Shown piece by piece: positions 7,780 through 16,598 of a stretch of DNA of 64,000 bases. The notes below the pieces were generated by a model, which was not told the DNA's origin, searched no databases, and saw only the letters and a list, made by a program, of their open reading frames with translations. The position numbers and the translations under genes are program-made. This stretch comes from JAPWJZ01 sp965279315. Its GTDB lineage: Bacteria; Pseudomonadota; Alphaproteobacteria; Micavibrionales; UBA2020. The stretch is from the NCBI GenBank assembly GCA_965279315.1, contig OZ257145.1, positions 992,001 through 1,056,000 of the forward strand. The letters are read 5' to 3'. Every line of letters starts with the position of its first letter. The stretch's first letter is position 1.

Positions 7780-8837
7780 TACGACTCGTCGCGCTGGCGC
7801 GGCATCTGTGCGATCCCGCCCAGCAGGAATAGCAGGCCGAACAGCCCCAGCGCGCCCGGCACGATCCAGTTGAAAATGCCGCGGTCGATGGCGGCGCTGT
7901 CTTGCGGGTTTTCAGGCTTGTACAGCACGGTCACCTGTTCGCCTTCGTCATAGACGGCGTGGCTTGCGCCCAGTTTGTCGCGGAAGGTGTATTCCTTGCC
8001 GCCAGCATCGGCAAAGCGCACGATGGCATGGTACATATACCCGCCATCGCTGCCGGAATTGTCGCCCGCCAGCTGCGTCACCACGCCGGGTGCGCTTTGC
8101 GCGCCCAGCAAGTCGATCGTTTCGGAACCCATGTATATCGCGCCCGCCATCGCGGCGGCGCCCAGCAGCAGCATCAGCGGGCCGGATACTTTCGCCTGTT
8201 TCGCGTAGCGCGCCTGTTCGGCCTGCGTTGCGGGCGACTGGCGCACATCCTCCGCCGTCTGCACGGGCAGCAGGTCGATCTCGTTGCGCCGCTGCATGCG
8301 CCATTCCTCGGCCTTCAGCCGCTGGTTCTTCGGGATGATCGCGCCGCGAAAACGGTTGAGGCTCATGAAGCCGAGCGCCGCCAGCGTCGCCCATGTGAAG
8401 CCGTTCACCTCGAACGCGGTGAAGGCGGTGTAGACCAGGTATAATCCGGGCGCCGCCAGCAGCAAACCCAGCAGCGGCCAGATGGGCGCGCGCGCGGGCT
8501 GTGCGCGGCCGGGGTCGTGGCGCATCACCTGTATCATCACCGTCTTGCCGGTTTCCTGCCCGCGTGTGGAGCTTGAACCGCTGTTTGATGTCGCTTCCTG
8601 TTCCACGCCGTCCAGCATATAGCGGTAGACGGGGAAATAGGCGCGGCCGCGCTGGCGCAGGCCGGTGATGGTCGCCTCCACTTCCTCGGCCTTCGCTTTC
8701 CACCGCAGCCAGTCGGCCAGCAGCACGCCGCCCAGCAGCAGCATGATCGTGCCGGCCACGATATATCCCGTCTGCGTGAACGCGCCGGTCAGATGGCCGA
8801 GGATATTGAAGAATGATTTTTCGATGTCCGGTTCCAT
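7776..8837 (-). CDS. DUF3592-type membrane protein with partly duplicated domain
   Basis: The 353-residue protein has membrane helices near residues 24-42, 118-136, 145-160, 218-236 and 325-343. Two regions resemble the DUF3592 domain. One (about 50-105, YFPVYRYMLDGVEQEAT) looks incomplete; the other (about 250-320, YMYHAIVRFADAGGKEYTFRDK, then EQVTVLYKPENP) is complete. It reads as a longer, internally duplicated relative of the gene at 7342-7779, to which it is coupled by a four-base overlap. Function unknown. Confidence 0.75.
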   Translation of the reverse strand: MEPDIEKSFFNILGHLTGAFTQTGYIVAGTIMLLLGGVLLADWLRWKAKAEEVEATITGLRQRGRAYFPVYRYMLDGVEQEATSNSGSSSTRGQETGKTVMIQVMRHDPGRAQPARAPIWPLLGLLLAAPGLYLVYTAFTAFEVNGFTWATLAALGFMSLNRFRGAIIPKNQRLKAEEWRMQRRNEIDLLPVQTAEDVRQSPATQAEQARYAKQAKVSGPLMLLLGAAAMAGAIYMGSETIDLLGAQSAPGVVTQLAGDNSGSDGGYMYHAIVRFADAGGKEYTFRDKLGASHAVYDEGEQVTVLYKPENPQDSAAIDRGIFNWIVPGALGLFGLLFLLGGIAQMPRQRDESY

Positions 8838-8904
8838 GACATTTATCCTAGAAGGAATTCCCCGATGTTGCTAGTCTTGGGCAGTTTTAAACGGGGGGCT
8901 TCCG

Positions 8905-9270
8905 ATGGCTTACGACAACAACAACATTTTCGCGAAAATCCTGCGCGGCGACATCCCCGCGAAAAAGATTTACGAGGATGATTTCGCCGTCGCCTTCCAC
9001 GACATCAGCCCGCAGGCGCCGAGCCATATCCTGGTGATCCCCAAGGGCGCGTATGAAAGCATGGATGATTTCACCGGCAACGCATCATCGGGCGAAATCG
9101 CGGGCCTGTTCCGCGCGCTGGGCGCGGTGGCGCGTCAGGAAAAACTCGATGAAACCGGATACCGCGTGATCTCCAACTGCGGAATCAATGGCGGGCAGGA
9201 AGTGCCGCATCTCCACCTGCACCTGCTGGGCGGCCGCAGGCTGGGGCGGATGGTGCAGGCTGCCGACTAA
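8905..9270 (+). CDS. HIT-family nucleotide hydrolase (HinT-like)
   Basis: HIT proteins hydrolyse nucleotide phosphoramidates or dinucleoside polyphosphates through a histidine triad. The 121-residue length is typical of HinT. The N-terminal FAKILRGDIPAKKIYEDD and the triad HLHLHLLGG (His102, His104, His106) are both clear, and GGQEVPHLHLH is the classic approach to the active site. It is a cytosolic single gene preceded by GGGGGGC-type purines. It is divergent from the DUF3592 pair and has no evident functional link with it. Confidence 0.95.
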   Translation: MAYDNNNIFAKILRGDIPAKKIYEDDFAVAFHDISPQAPSHILVIPKGAYESMDDFTGNASSGEIAGLFRALGAVARQEKLDETGYRVISNCGINGGQEVPHLHLHLLGGRRLGRMVQAAD

Positions 9271-9319
9271 CCCGTTGATTCGGAACAGCTTACGCCGTTA
9301 AGTTGATTTCCATGCCGGA

Positions 9320-9348
9320 TTGACAGAATGCGCAGTCGCGCCTATACA
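9320..9348 (+). promoter_or_regulatory. Sigma-70 type promoter
   Basis: TTGACA at 9320-9325 and TATACA at 9343-9348 are 17 bases apart, close to consensus. The predicted transcript start (near 9355) leaves too little room for a TTG start at 9364, so it supports ATG 9403 for the downstream gene. Confidence 0.8.
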
Positions 9349-9402
9349 GGGGCATCCTGATTTTTGACCCGTTACAGCGCATTTTTTAAAGGCGGCACGC
9401 CC

Positions 9403-10101
9403 ATGTCCATTTCCGAATTTTTCAACCGCAAATCACGCGCCATTATCGCGGCGGTCACCCTCGCGCTGGGCGCGGGCGGCGCCTATATCGGGCATGAAAC
9501 TGCGCAGCAGACGACACAGCCGCAGGTCAGCGAATTCACGCTCCAGCAGCTGCCCGACAACATGACCGAAAAACAGTTCGTTTCCGGCAAGCTGCCCGTC
9601 AATGCGAAATACGACGCGCTGCAAACGACGCGCATCGAAGAATTCACCGCGCGCATCGACGCGATGGAGCAGCAGAAATACGAAATGCGATTCATGGCGA
9701 GCGACCTGTATATCGCGGCCGAAGCGAAGCTTGTCAGCGATGCGGTGTCCTTCGTCAACGACCTGCGCCTTGCGGAAAACCTCTCGGAGCGTAACTACGC
9801 CGACCTTGTCAGCGATTATACCGAACGCGTCGATATCGACGTCACAGCCATCACCGGCAACTACACCAAGGGAATCGCGTACCAGCAGGACGCGACGCTC
9901 GGCACCATGTTCGGCATGATCTTCGACGACGAAGACAAGACCGATGCGCAGCTGTCGCGCGATATCGGCGACGGCATGCTGGAGGGGCAGAAGATGGCCG
10001 ACAACGCAGGGCTTGCAGGCGGCGGCGCGGGGCTGCTGCTGGGCGGATTGCTGGCTGTGCCGCTGTGGCGCCGCCGGAATTATCCCAAGGTCGGGAAATA
10101 A
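9403..10101 (+). CDS. Membrane-anchored hypothetical protein
   Basis: The 232-residue product has an N-terminal hydrophobic segment after a basic start (FFNRKSRAIIAAVTLALGAGG). A largely helical extracytoplasmic region follows (about 35-195, with EEFTARIDAMEQQKYEMRFM). A second hydrophobic segment near the C-terminus (GGGAGLLLGGLLAVPLW) has a basic flank. It is thus probably bitopic or hairpin-anchored with the bulk in the periplasm. The start is chosen by the promoter position at 9320-9348. No family is recognised. Confidence 0.75.
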   Translation: MSISEFFNRKSRAIIAAVTLALGAGGAYIGHETAQQTTQPQVSEFTLQQLPDNMTEKQFVSGKLPVNAKYDALQTTRIEEFTARIDAMEQQKYEMRFMASDLYIAAEAKLVSDAVSFVNDLRLAENLSERNYADLVSDYTERVDIDVTAITGNYTKGIAYQQDATLGTMFGMIFDDEDKTDAQLSRDIGDGMLEGQKMADNAGLAGGGAGLLLGGLLAVPLWRRRNYPKVGK

Positions 10102-10225
10102 TTCCATAAACGACATATAATAATTTTGCTGCGGTGCAATTGTTCCCAGCGTAGGAAAAAATCTTTTCAAACGCGCAATCTTGCCAAATATTTCCCTGTT
10201 GATAAACTGAGCCCTTCGAAAACGA

Positions 10226-11692
10226 ATGAAGGCGCTTATAGGAATGGCAAAAGCCAGCCCGAAAAAATCAGCGTTCAAGAAAAATGCCGCACGCCTCGCG
10301 CGCACGACCGGCCTTGCCGTCGTTTTCGCGGGTGTCGCCGGCGGCTGCTCCACCACGCTGCCCGTCCGCAACATGCCTGCCGCGAATGACGATAGCTATC
10401 ATGTGAATGTGGCGATGCCGCTTGCCAAGCCGCCCGTCGAAAAAATTATCGACACCACTGAAATCCCGTATGACCAGCAATTGTTTTTCTACAACGCGCC
10501 CACATCGCCGCCCGCCGATGAAGCCGCGCTGCTGGCGAAAATGACATCATCGCAGCGCGCCGAATTTTATATGCAGAAATTCTGCTTCCGCCAGGGCGCA
10601 ACGCCCGAACAGGCCGCCGCGCAAAAGGAAGTCTATGACGCGCTGCAAAGCCTTGCGAAACTGCCCGCCACCGGCAAGCCGCTGATTGACCTCGCCGCGC
10701 AGGAAGGCCTGCAGTTTTGCAGCCTCGGGCATCTTCCAAACGGCATCGCCGCGCAATACCTGCCGTCCAGCACGACCGTCGTGGCAGGCCCCTTGGGCAA
10801 ACCCGAAGGCCGCGTGCTGACGATTGCGCATGAGATCATGCATGCCGCGCAGGACCGCAACAAGCTTTTGAATTACGAAACCAACTGGGATATCCAGTCC
10901 CGCGTGCAGCGCAACCTGTCGATCGAGGCGGCGGCGCAGACGATGGAATTCCTGGTCGCCTACGACGCCAAGGTTTCGGGCGATCCCGCCTATTGGGATT
11001 ACATGCAGAAATACCTTGGCGGCACGACCTATAACGACGACCGCATATATAAACTGGTCGAGGACACCTACAAGGCCGCCAAAGACGGCGGCGCGACGCA
11101 TGAAGAATCGTTGCGCAAGGTGGGCGCGGCGGTCTGGACGCATGTCTTCGAAAGCGACGACTGGCGCAATTTCTACCTGAACCATGAACTGACGATTTAC
11201 CTGCGCGATATATCGGAAAACAAGTTCGAGGACGCGAAAACGATTGCCCATGCGCAGTTCGCGGACAAAACAAAAAACGCCGGCAAGGTGGGCACGCTGC
11301 CCAGCTTCACCGAGGGGGTCACTTTCCCCAGCCTCGATTCAATGCTGGCGAAGCGCGAGAAAATGAAATGGGCGTATGAAGCCGCCGAAATCGCGCGCAT
11401 GAAGCAGATGGAGGGCAAGGACGGCAAGACCGTCGCCGCGCTCACCGCCGCCGCCAAGCTCGGCAACAACCCCTATCTCGACCTCGACATCGCGGATATC
11501 TATAAAAAGACCAATGACGAAAGCTGGACCAAGGGACGTACCTTCCGCTACCTCTATCACGTGATGGACGAAGCGATCAAACCGGCGGAACCTGTCCCCG
11601 CGCCGGAACCGCCCGCGCCCGAAAAACCGGCCCCCGCCGTCGTGCCGCCCACCGTGACAGCCCGCCGGAACAGTGGCTTCGGTTTCGCTTAA
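10226..11692 (+). CDS. Putative lipoprotein zinc metallopeptidase (HExxH, DUF6782-like)
   Basis: The 488-residue protein has a basic leader, a hydrophobic segment and a lipobox-like VAGGCSTT (Cys near residue 41), so it is likely a lipoprotein. The zinc-binding motif HEIMH is at residues 202-206, in AHEIMHAAQDRNKLL, which fits a zincin-type peptidase such as the DUF6782 group. The C-terminus (about 455-488) is Pro-rich and probably disordered. An alternative start is ATG 10244. The gene stands alone. The substrate cannot be told, and the third zinc ligand is not assigned. Confidence 0.7.
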   Translation: MKALIGMAKASPKKSAFKKNAARLARTTGLAVVFAGVAGGCSTTLPVRNMPAANDDSYHVNVAMPLAKPPVEKIIDTTEIPYDQQLFFYNAPTSPPADEAALLAKMTSSQRAEFYMQKFCFRQGATPEQAAAQKEVYDALQSLAKLPATGKPLIDLAAQEGLQFCSLGHLPNGIAAQYLPSSTTVVAGPLGKPEGRVLTIAHEIMHAAQDRNKLLNYETNWDIQSRVQRNLSIEAAAQTMEFLVAYDAKVSGDPAYWDYMQKYLGGTTYNDDRIYKLVEDTYKAAKDGGATHEESLRKVGAAVWTHVFESDDWRNFYLNHELTIYLRDISENKFEDAKTIAHAQFADKTKNAGKVGTLPSFTEGVTFPSLDSMLAKREKMKWAYEAAEIARMKQMEGKDGKTVAALTAAAKLGNNPYLDLDIADIYKKTNDESWTKGRTFRYLYHVMDEAIKPAEPVPAPEPPAPEKPAPAVVPPTVTARRNSGFGFA

Positions 11693-11734
11693 ATTTTTAT
11701 GACGTAACTGCCGTTAGCGTGCCAGATCGCCCGT

Positions 11735-12376
11735 TTAGGGAAGATCGCCGAATTTCATACGCGCATATGGCTCCACCCACCAGTCACTTTGATCCGGCGG
11801 AACTTTGAAATCCGATTTCACTCCCTCGGCCAGGCAAGTTAAATCACTTTCTTGTGTAAGGGGAAATATCGCATAGGGGCCAAAGATGATTGTTACCTGA
11901 AACTGAACGCAAAACTCTTTCAACTTCTTCAAATCAGAATACGGCGGCATATCCCCTAACAGATCACTTACTCTGGCCTCTGCTGTTACTGTTTCGTAGG
12001 GTGCCAACGTCGTCATTTCAAGCCGCATGGGGTATAAATTGAATGAGCTATCAGATTCGGCATTCAACCACCCGTCTTCTCTGGCAAAAGTTCCGATATG
12101 GCTGAGTACTTTACCTCCGGTGGAAAATACCTTCACCCTTATCGCTAGTGGTATTTTTTCCTTCGTGGTAAGCAGCTTTGATTTTTTTGTGAAGGTATCC
12201 CAGAATGAAATATTCCGAGAGCTTTCGTTCTTCAATGTAACTTTTGCAATCTGGGTGTCGGCGTTGAAGGTTACTGAAACTGTAACCGGAGGACGCTCCA
12301 ACCGATACAGGCATAGAGCCAATACCAGAAAAGCGGCAATCAACAAGTAAGCTTTTCGAACTTTCTTTATGGTCAT
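11735..12376 (-). CDS. Signal-anchored hypothetical protein of lower GC content
   Basis: The 213-residue protein starts with a basic residue cluster and one hydrophobic anchor (AYLLIAAFLVLALCLY). A beta-rich extracytoplasmic domain follows (residues about 30-200). Codon use is clearly more AT-rich than that of its neighbours. It lies next to a repeat-bearing intergenic region, so recent acquisition is plausible. No family is recognised. Confidence 0.7.
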   Translation of the reverse strand: MTIKKVRKAYLLIAAFLVLALCLYRLERPPVTVSVTFNADTQIAKVTLKNESSRNISFWDTFTKKSKLLTTKEKIPLAIRVKVFSTGGKVLSHIGTFAREDGWLNAESDSSFNLYPMRLEMTTLAPYETVTAEARVSDLLGDMPPYSDLKKLKEFCVQFQVTIIFGPYAIFPLTQESDLTCLAEGVKSDFKVPPDQSDWWVEPYARMKFGDLP

Positions 12377-12586
12377 TGAGCATCCTGAAAAAATTTTCGC
12401 TATTAAGTTGCCGGCCTTGCCGGGCGCGTTGCGCCGTCACCGCGACCAATTCGCGGCGAAAATCGGGGAATATCCGGGGGCGCACACCTATATCGACTGA
12501 CTATCCTTATTCATTTTATCTCGCGCTAAACACAATTGTGAACAATCAAAGGGTCAGCGTAAATTGATTTTTCAAGCAAAGATTTT
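12377..12586. other. Intergenic DNA without a recognised gene
   Basis: Together with the inverted repeat and terminator that follow, this makes a gap of about 460 bases. I see no reading frame with a ribosome binding site, no tRNA and no promoter of quality in this part. Confidence 0.4.
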
Positions 12587-12700
12587 TCCCCCACGAATAA
12601 ACACGAATGGACGCGAATGAGGCTCTCGAAGACGGGCGGACGCAGCGATTTATGGCCTGCGGCGCTTTTATTCGTGTCTATTCGCGTGCATTCGTGGGGA
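12587..12700. repeat. Large imperfect inverted repeat built of CACGAAT units
   Basis: Two arms of about 31 bases (12588-12619 and 12669-12700) are made of three spaced units, CACGAAT, CACGAAT and GCGAAT, in inverted orientation around a 49-base loop. The arms match at most positions, with differences between the units. From general knowledge, ACGAAT-unit repeats of this type occur in intergenic DNA of many unrelated environmental bacteria. Function is unknown. Confidence 0.8.
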
Positions 12701-12763
12701 ATTTAAACTTATAACGCACTTTGTCACATGAGGCGCGTGCGCGATTTCGTAGGCCTGCCACAA

Positions 12764-12790
12764 AAAGAAGGGGCCGCTTGCGCGGCCCCG
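12764..12790 (-). terminator. Rho-independent terminator of the ClpA-like gene
   Basis: Read on the minus strand, GGGGCCGCGCAAGCGGCCCC forms a tight hairpin followed by TTCTTTTT. It lies 46 bases after the stop of the gene at 12836-15508. Confidence 0.9.
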
Positions 12791-12835
12791 TCAGTTTTTC
12801 ACCAAAACACTTAGTGAGTATGCGTAAACAGTAGG

Positions 12836-15508
12836 TTAGAGCGTCGGCGCGCCGCGCTTGTTCTTGCGCGATGCTGCGGGCGTTGCAGCTGCCTTGTTGT
12901 CGTTCGACACTTCGGCGGTGACGGTCGTCGCGACCAGTTCCGGCTCGAAGCCCAATTCCTTGGTGGGCAGCTTGTTGATGACGATCTTCGCGGGGCCGTT
13001 TTTCTCGACGAATTCCGCGATGTTTTCCTTGTTGGCCATGAGCCACTTGCCGAGCGGGTTCGAGATCTTCTCGCGGACCACTTTGCGAAGCGGGCGTGCG
13101 CCCATATCCGGCTTGTAACCTTCTGCCGCCAGCTGGATGCGTGCATCCGCGCCGACTTCGATGGTGACGTCTTTCAGGGCCGGGTTGAGTGCCAGTGCGC
13201 CGGTCGGATCGGAAAGGCGTTTGTTGACCTTCTCGACTTCGCGGGTGACCAGTTTCGTGATGACTTCCTGCGCGAGCGGGATGAACGTGACGAAGCCACC
13301 CAGTTCCTCGATGCGGTTGATCATCTCGGGGCGGAAGAATTCTTTGCGTTTCTTCGCGTAGATGCCCGACAGTTTCTCTTCCTGCTCTTCCGGGGTCGCG
13401 GTACGGCCGTTTGCGGTCGTATCGATACCGAAATCACCGCCTGCGCCGCCGTTCAGGTAAGCCATTGCTTCCTTCGCGCCGAGGTTGGTGGTCATGACGA
13501 CGATCACGTTGTTGAAGAGCACTTTCTTGCCGTGGTTGTCGGTCATGACGCCGTCGTTCAGGACGGGCAGCAGGACGTTGAACACGTCAGGGTGCGCTTT
13601 CTCGATTTCGTCGAGCAGCAGGATCGAGTAGGGGCGCTGGCGGATGCGTTCCGTCAGGGCGGGTTCGGAGTCTTCGAAGCCCACATAGCCGGGAGGTGCA
13701 CCGATCAGGCGGGAAACGGTGTGTTTCTCCGCATAATCGCCCATGTTCAGCTGGATCAGCGCGGTCTCGTCGCCAAACAGGTAGCGGGCGAGGGCTTTGC
13801 TGAGTTCGGTTTTACCGGTACCCGTCGGGCCTTGGAACACGAAAGCAGCCCAGGGCTGGTTCGGATCCGACAGACCCGAGCGCGAGCCGATCAGGCCGTC
13901 GACGACGCGCTGGATGCCGGGCTGGCCGAGGACTTGCTCGGGCAGCTCTTTTTCCATCTTCAGGAAGCGGTCGCTGTCGTTCTGGCTCAGGAAGTCGACC
14001 GAGAGTTTCGACATCTGCGCGACGGCAGCCACGATATCCTGGCGCTCCAGCACGTTGCTGTGGCGCTGTTTCGCGTTGGCGGCAGCGTCATCGAGCGCGG
14101 TTTCGGCCTTGGAAGGCTGGGAAATCGCGGGCGCGTAGCGGTTGGTCATGTCGACGATGTATTCGAGGTCTTTTTTCGACACATCTTCGGTGATGCCGTG
14201 GTGGGCCTTGATGCCCGGCCACAGTTTTTCGGTGATGAACAGGGTCGCTTCGCGGTTGGGCTGGCCCAACACCATCTGCTGGAAGCGGCGTGCAAGCGCG
14301 GGGTCTTTTTCGATGTGCTTGCGGTATTCTTCGCCCGTCGTCGTGCCCATGACCGAGATGCCGCGGGAAACGAGGAAGGGTTTCATCATGTTGCCGGCCG
14401 AGCCTGCATCGTCGCCGTTCTTGCCGGCGCCGAGCTGGTTGTGGATCTCGTCGATCGCGATGATGATCTTCTGGCCCTTGAACCAGCCTTCACGTTCCTG
14501 CAGGCCGTCAATGATGGGCTTCAGGCGTTCTTCGAACTGGCCGCGGAATTTCGCGCCGGCCAGCATCTTCTGGATGTCCATTTGCAGGACGCGTGCGTTT
14601 TCCAGCGATTCCGGAACGTCGGGGCTCTTGTCCACGATCGCTTGGGAAATTGCTGCGAACATCGCCGTTTTACCAACGCCGGCGTCGCCGGTGAAGGCAA
14701 CGGATGCCTGTTTGCGGCGGCTCAGGATGCGCAGCGTGTTTTTCGCTTCGTCATCGCGGCCAACGACAGGATCCAGTTTGCCGTTCTTCGCTTTTTCGGT
14801 CAGGTCTTCGGTGTATTCGCGCAGAGCCTGTTCCAGCGCCGCATCCGTGATTTTCGGATTTTTCGGGGGCTGGGGCTTCGCGGGGTTGCCGTTTGCGCTG
14901 CCGTTAAAGGTCGTGCTGGGGTTTTTCGGCAAAACTTTCGGCTCCTGCGTCGTGGGGTTCTGCTGGACGCTCATGCGGGCGATGAATGCCGAACCGTCCT
15001 GGTGGGGCGGGAAGGGCAAGTGCTGCACGAGGGCGGGGGAAACCTTGAAGTTGCCGTTCGGGCCCTTGACCAGGCCGGGATCGGAAGGATCGAGGTCCGC
15101 CTTGAAGCTTGCGGGGAAGTTTGCATCGAGGCCCATTTCCTCGACGCCCTCTTTGGACGCCGCGGTCAGCACATAGGTGCCTTCGGGCTTGCCGTTCTTC
15201 ACGGCGAATTGCAGTTCGTAGGAAACGTCGACCTGAAGCAGCTTGTTCGGGCGGCCTTCCTCGTTGGTGTTGATCTGGTAGGCGGTCGTGTTCAGCAGGA
15301 CCTTGCCATCAGCTGCGATGCTGTGCTGGCCGTCGTCATCGAACGCGAAGATGCGCTCGTTCTTGCCGAAGCCCGCTTCGCGCTGGTCTTGCGCAAACAC
15401 TTGAACGGGGGACTTTGCGCGGCCGTCTTCATAAGGCACCGCGTACTGGCGCGAGTTGCCGGCATCCAGCAGGTATTTAAAGCCTGAAAAGTTTTCGTCA
15501 TTCGCCAT
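12836..15508 (-). CDS. ClpA-like double AAA+ unfoldase with unusual N-terminal domain
   Basis: The 890-residue protein has two AAA+ modules. D1 has Walker A GDAGVGKT at residues 274-281, pore loop KFRGQFEERLK and Walker B IIIAIDEIH. D2 has Walker A GPTGTGKT at 560-567, pore loop GAPPGYVGFED and Walker B ILLLDEIEKAHPDV. The linker between them is short, with no ClpB-type coiled-coil M domain, so the core is ClpA-like. The first 215 residues do not show the double-helical Clp N-domain. They are beta-rich, then Pro/Asn-rich, and unrecognised. A GDFGID element lies where ClpA has its ClpP-binding loop. CAGGAGG precedes the ATG. No clpS or clpP is nearby. Confidence 0.85.
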   Translation of the reverse strand: MANDENFSGFKYLLDAGNSRQYAVPYEDGRAKSPVQVFAQDQREAGFGKNERIFAFDDDGQHSIAADGKVLLNTTAYQINTNEEGRPNKLLQVDVSYELQFAVKNGKPEGTYVLTAASKEGVEEMGLDANFPASFKADLDPSDPGLVKGPNGNFKVSPALVQHLPFPPHQDGSAFIARMSVQQNPTTQEPKVLPKNPSTTFNGSANGNPAKPQPPKNPKITDAALEQALREYTEDLTEKAKNGKLDPVVGRDDEAKNTLRILSRRKQASVAFTGDAGVGKTAMFAAISQAIVDKSPDVPESLENARVLQMDIQKMLAGAKFRGQFEERLKPIIDGLQEREGWFKGQKIIIAIDEIHNQLGAGKNGDDAGSAGNMMKPFLVSRGISVMGTTTGEEYRKHIEKDPALARRFQQMVLGQPNREATLFITEKLWPGIKAHHGITEDVSKKDLEYIVDMTNRYAPAISQPSKAETALDDAAANAKQRHSNVLERQDIVAAVAQMSKLSVDFLSQNDSDRFLKMEKELPEQVLGQPGIQRVVDGLIGSRSGLSDPNQPWAAFVFQGPTGTGKTELSKALARYLFGDETALIQLNMGDYAEKHTVSRLIGAPPGYVGFEDSEPALTERIRQRPYSILLLDEIEKAHPDVFNVLLPVLNDGVMTDNHGKKVLFNNVIVVMTTNLGAKEAMAYLNGGAGGDFGIDTTANGRTATPEEQEEKLSGIYAKKRKEFFRPEMINRIEELGGFVTFIPLAQEVITKLVTREVEKVNKRLSDPTGALALNPALKDVTIEVGADARIQLAAEGYKPDMGARPLRKVVREKISNPLGKWLMANKENIAEFVEKNGPAKIVINKLPTKELGFEPELVATTVTAEVSNDNKAAATPAASRKNKRGAPTL

Positions 15509-15880
15509 TTTATGTGGCCTCCTGTTACGAGAGTGTGTTTTGGTGTTTTTATGGTTTTTGTTTACGTTTAGTTAACCTAATCAGTAGACAGAAAGAGCGC
15601 AAGGACAAATTACGGAATAGCCGGATAGAAAGTCATAATATTTCAGGATGGCGTTGATTTTTATAACTTTCGTAATCGTTGCAGTGCAATATGGACAATA
15701 ATTTTCGCTCTTATGGAAAGGTTAACGCCTAAAACAGGTGTTTTCAACCCGAGACTCGGGGCGATTAACGAATATGGCGTGATTATGTGAATTATATCAA
15801 CGCTGTCAGCTTCCGAGTCTCCGGCAACAATCGCCAAAACCCTTATTCCGGCAGGTATTTAGGGGGCGCAGCCCGGCAGG
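15509..15880. other. Intergenic region upstream of the ClpA-like gene
   Basis: This AT-rich spacer of about 370 bases should contain the promoter of the minus-strand unfoldase gene. I do not see a clear heat-shock type promoter. A short hairpin-like element (CCGAGACTCGG) lies near 15750. No gene is supported here. Confidence 0.4.
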
Positions 15881-16459
15881 TCAAACGGCCTTGGGCGGGC
15901 TGATCGGGTTCAGCACTTTCGTATAGAAATAGCCCGCGATCAGCTTGCCATCGATCATCGCATAGGCCGGATTCGACCCCCAGCGGCGATAGTTCATCTG
16001 TTCATACAGCGCGATGGCGGCGGTTTGTGTCTCCCGCACGTCCAGCTGGATGGTCTTGTATCCCATCTCGGTCGCCAGCTTTTCGGCCATTTCGACCAGT
16101 TTGCGGCCCGCGCCATGTCCGCGCGCCCAGGGGGCGACGAAGGAGGCGAGGATTTGCGCGCTGAATGCCTGCGCCTCGTTATGGCGCGACGGTTCCACCA
16201 GCTGCGCTGCGCCGCAGACCATGCCGTCGATGCGGGCGAGCAGCAGATGGCGCTCCGGAACGACCAGCACGCCCTTCCAGTATCTTTCGAGAACTTCGCG
16301 CGCGGGCAGGTTGATCCAGCCGAAACCGCCGCCGGCCTCGATCGCCGCATCCGTGGAATCGCACAGGTCGTTCAGGTCAGCCGGTGACAGCTTGTCCATG
16401 ATCTCGATGGTGACGTGGGCGTGTTCGAGTGCTTTCATGCGCGTGGGCGTTGCTTGCAT
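15881..16459 (-). CDS. GNAT-family N-acetyltransferase
   Basis: GNAT enzymes transfer acetyl from acetyl-CoA to an amine. The 192-residue product has the fold's landmarks: a beta-strand region (HLLLARIDGMVCGAAQL), the pyrophosphate-binding motif A (VAPWARGHGAGRKLVEMAE, with GHGAG as the R/Q-x-x-G-x-G/A loop) and a C-terminal segment with ALYEQMNYRRWG. The start is supported by AAGGAGG just upstream. The acceptor is unknown. Confidence 0.9.
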   Translation of the reverse strand: MQATPTRMKALEHAHVTIEIMDKLSPADLNDLCDSTDAAIEAGGGFGWINLPAREVLERYWKGVLVVPERHLLLARIDGMVCGAAQLVEPSRHNEAQAFSAQILASFVAPWARGHGAGRKLVEMAEKLATEMGYKTIQLDVRETQTAAIALYEQMNYRRWGSNPAYAMIDGKLIAGYFYTKVLNPISPPKAV

Positions 16460-16598
16460 AGTTTCCTCCTTAAAGGAAAGGCGATGGCAGAGCTTGGCAT
16501 TATCCCGATATATCCGCTGTTATGCTGCAAACTATAGCATGATGGGCAGCTGTTCAAAACAGCGATTACTTCACCATAACTAGGGCTTAACAGCGAAA

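Noticed and set aside
9364..9402. TTG start extending the gene at 9403
   Set aside because: The strong promoter at 9320-9348 places the transcript start near 9355, leaving no room for a ribosome site before the TTG.
13532..15487. Long plus-strand reading frame opposite the ClpA-like gene
   Set aside because: It is the antisense shadow of a gene with clear AAA+ motifs. Its product is rich in His, Arg and Val without recognisable domains.
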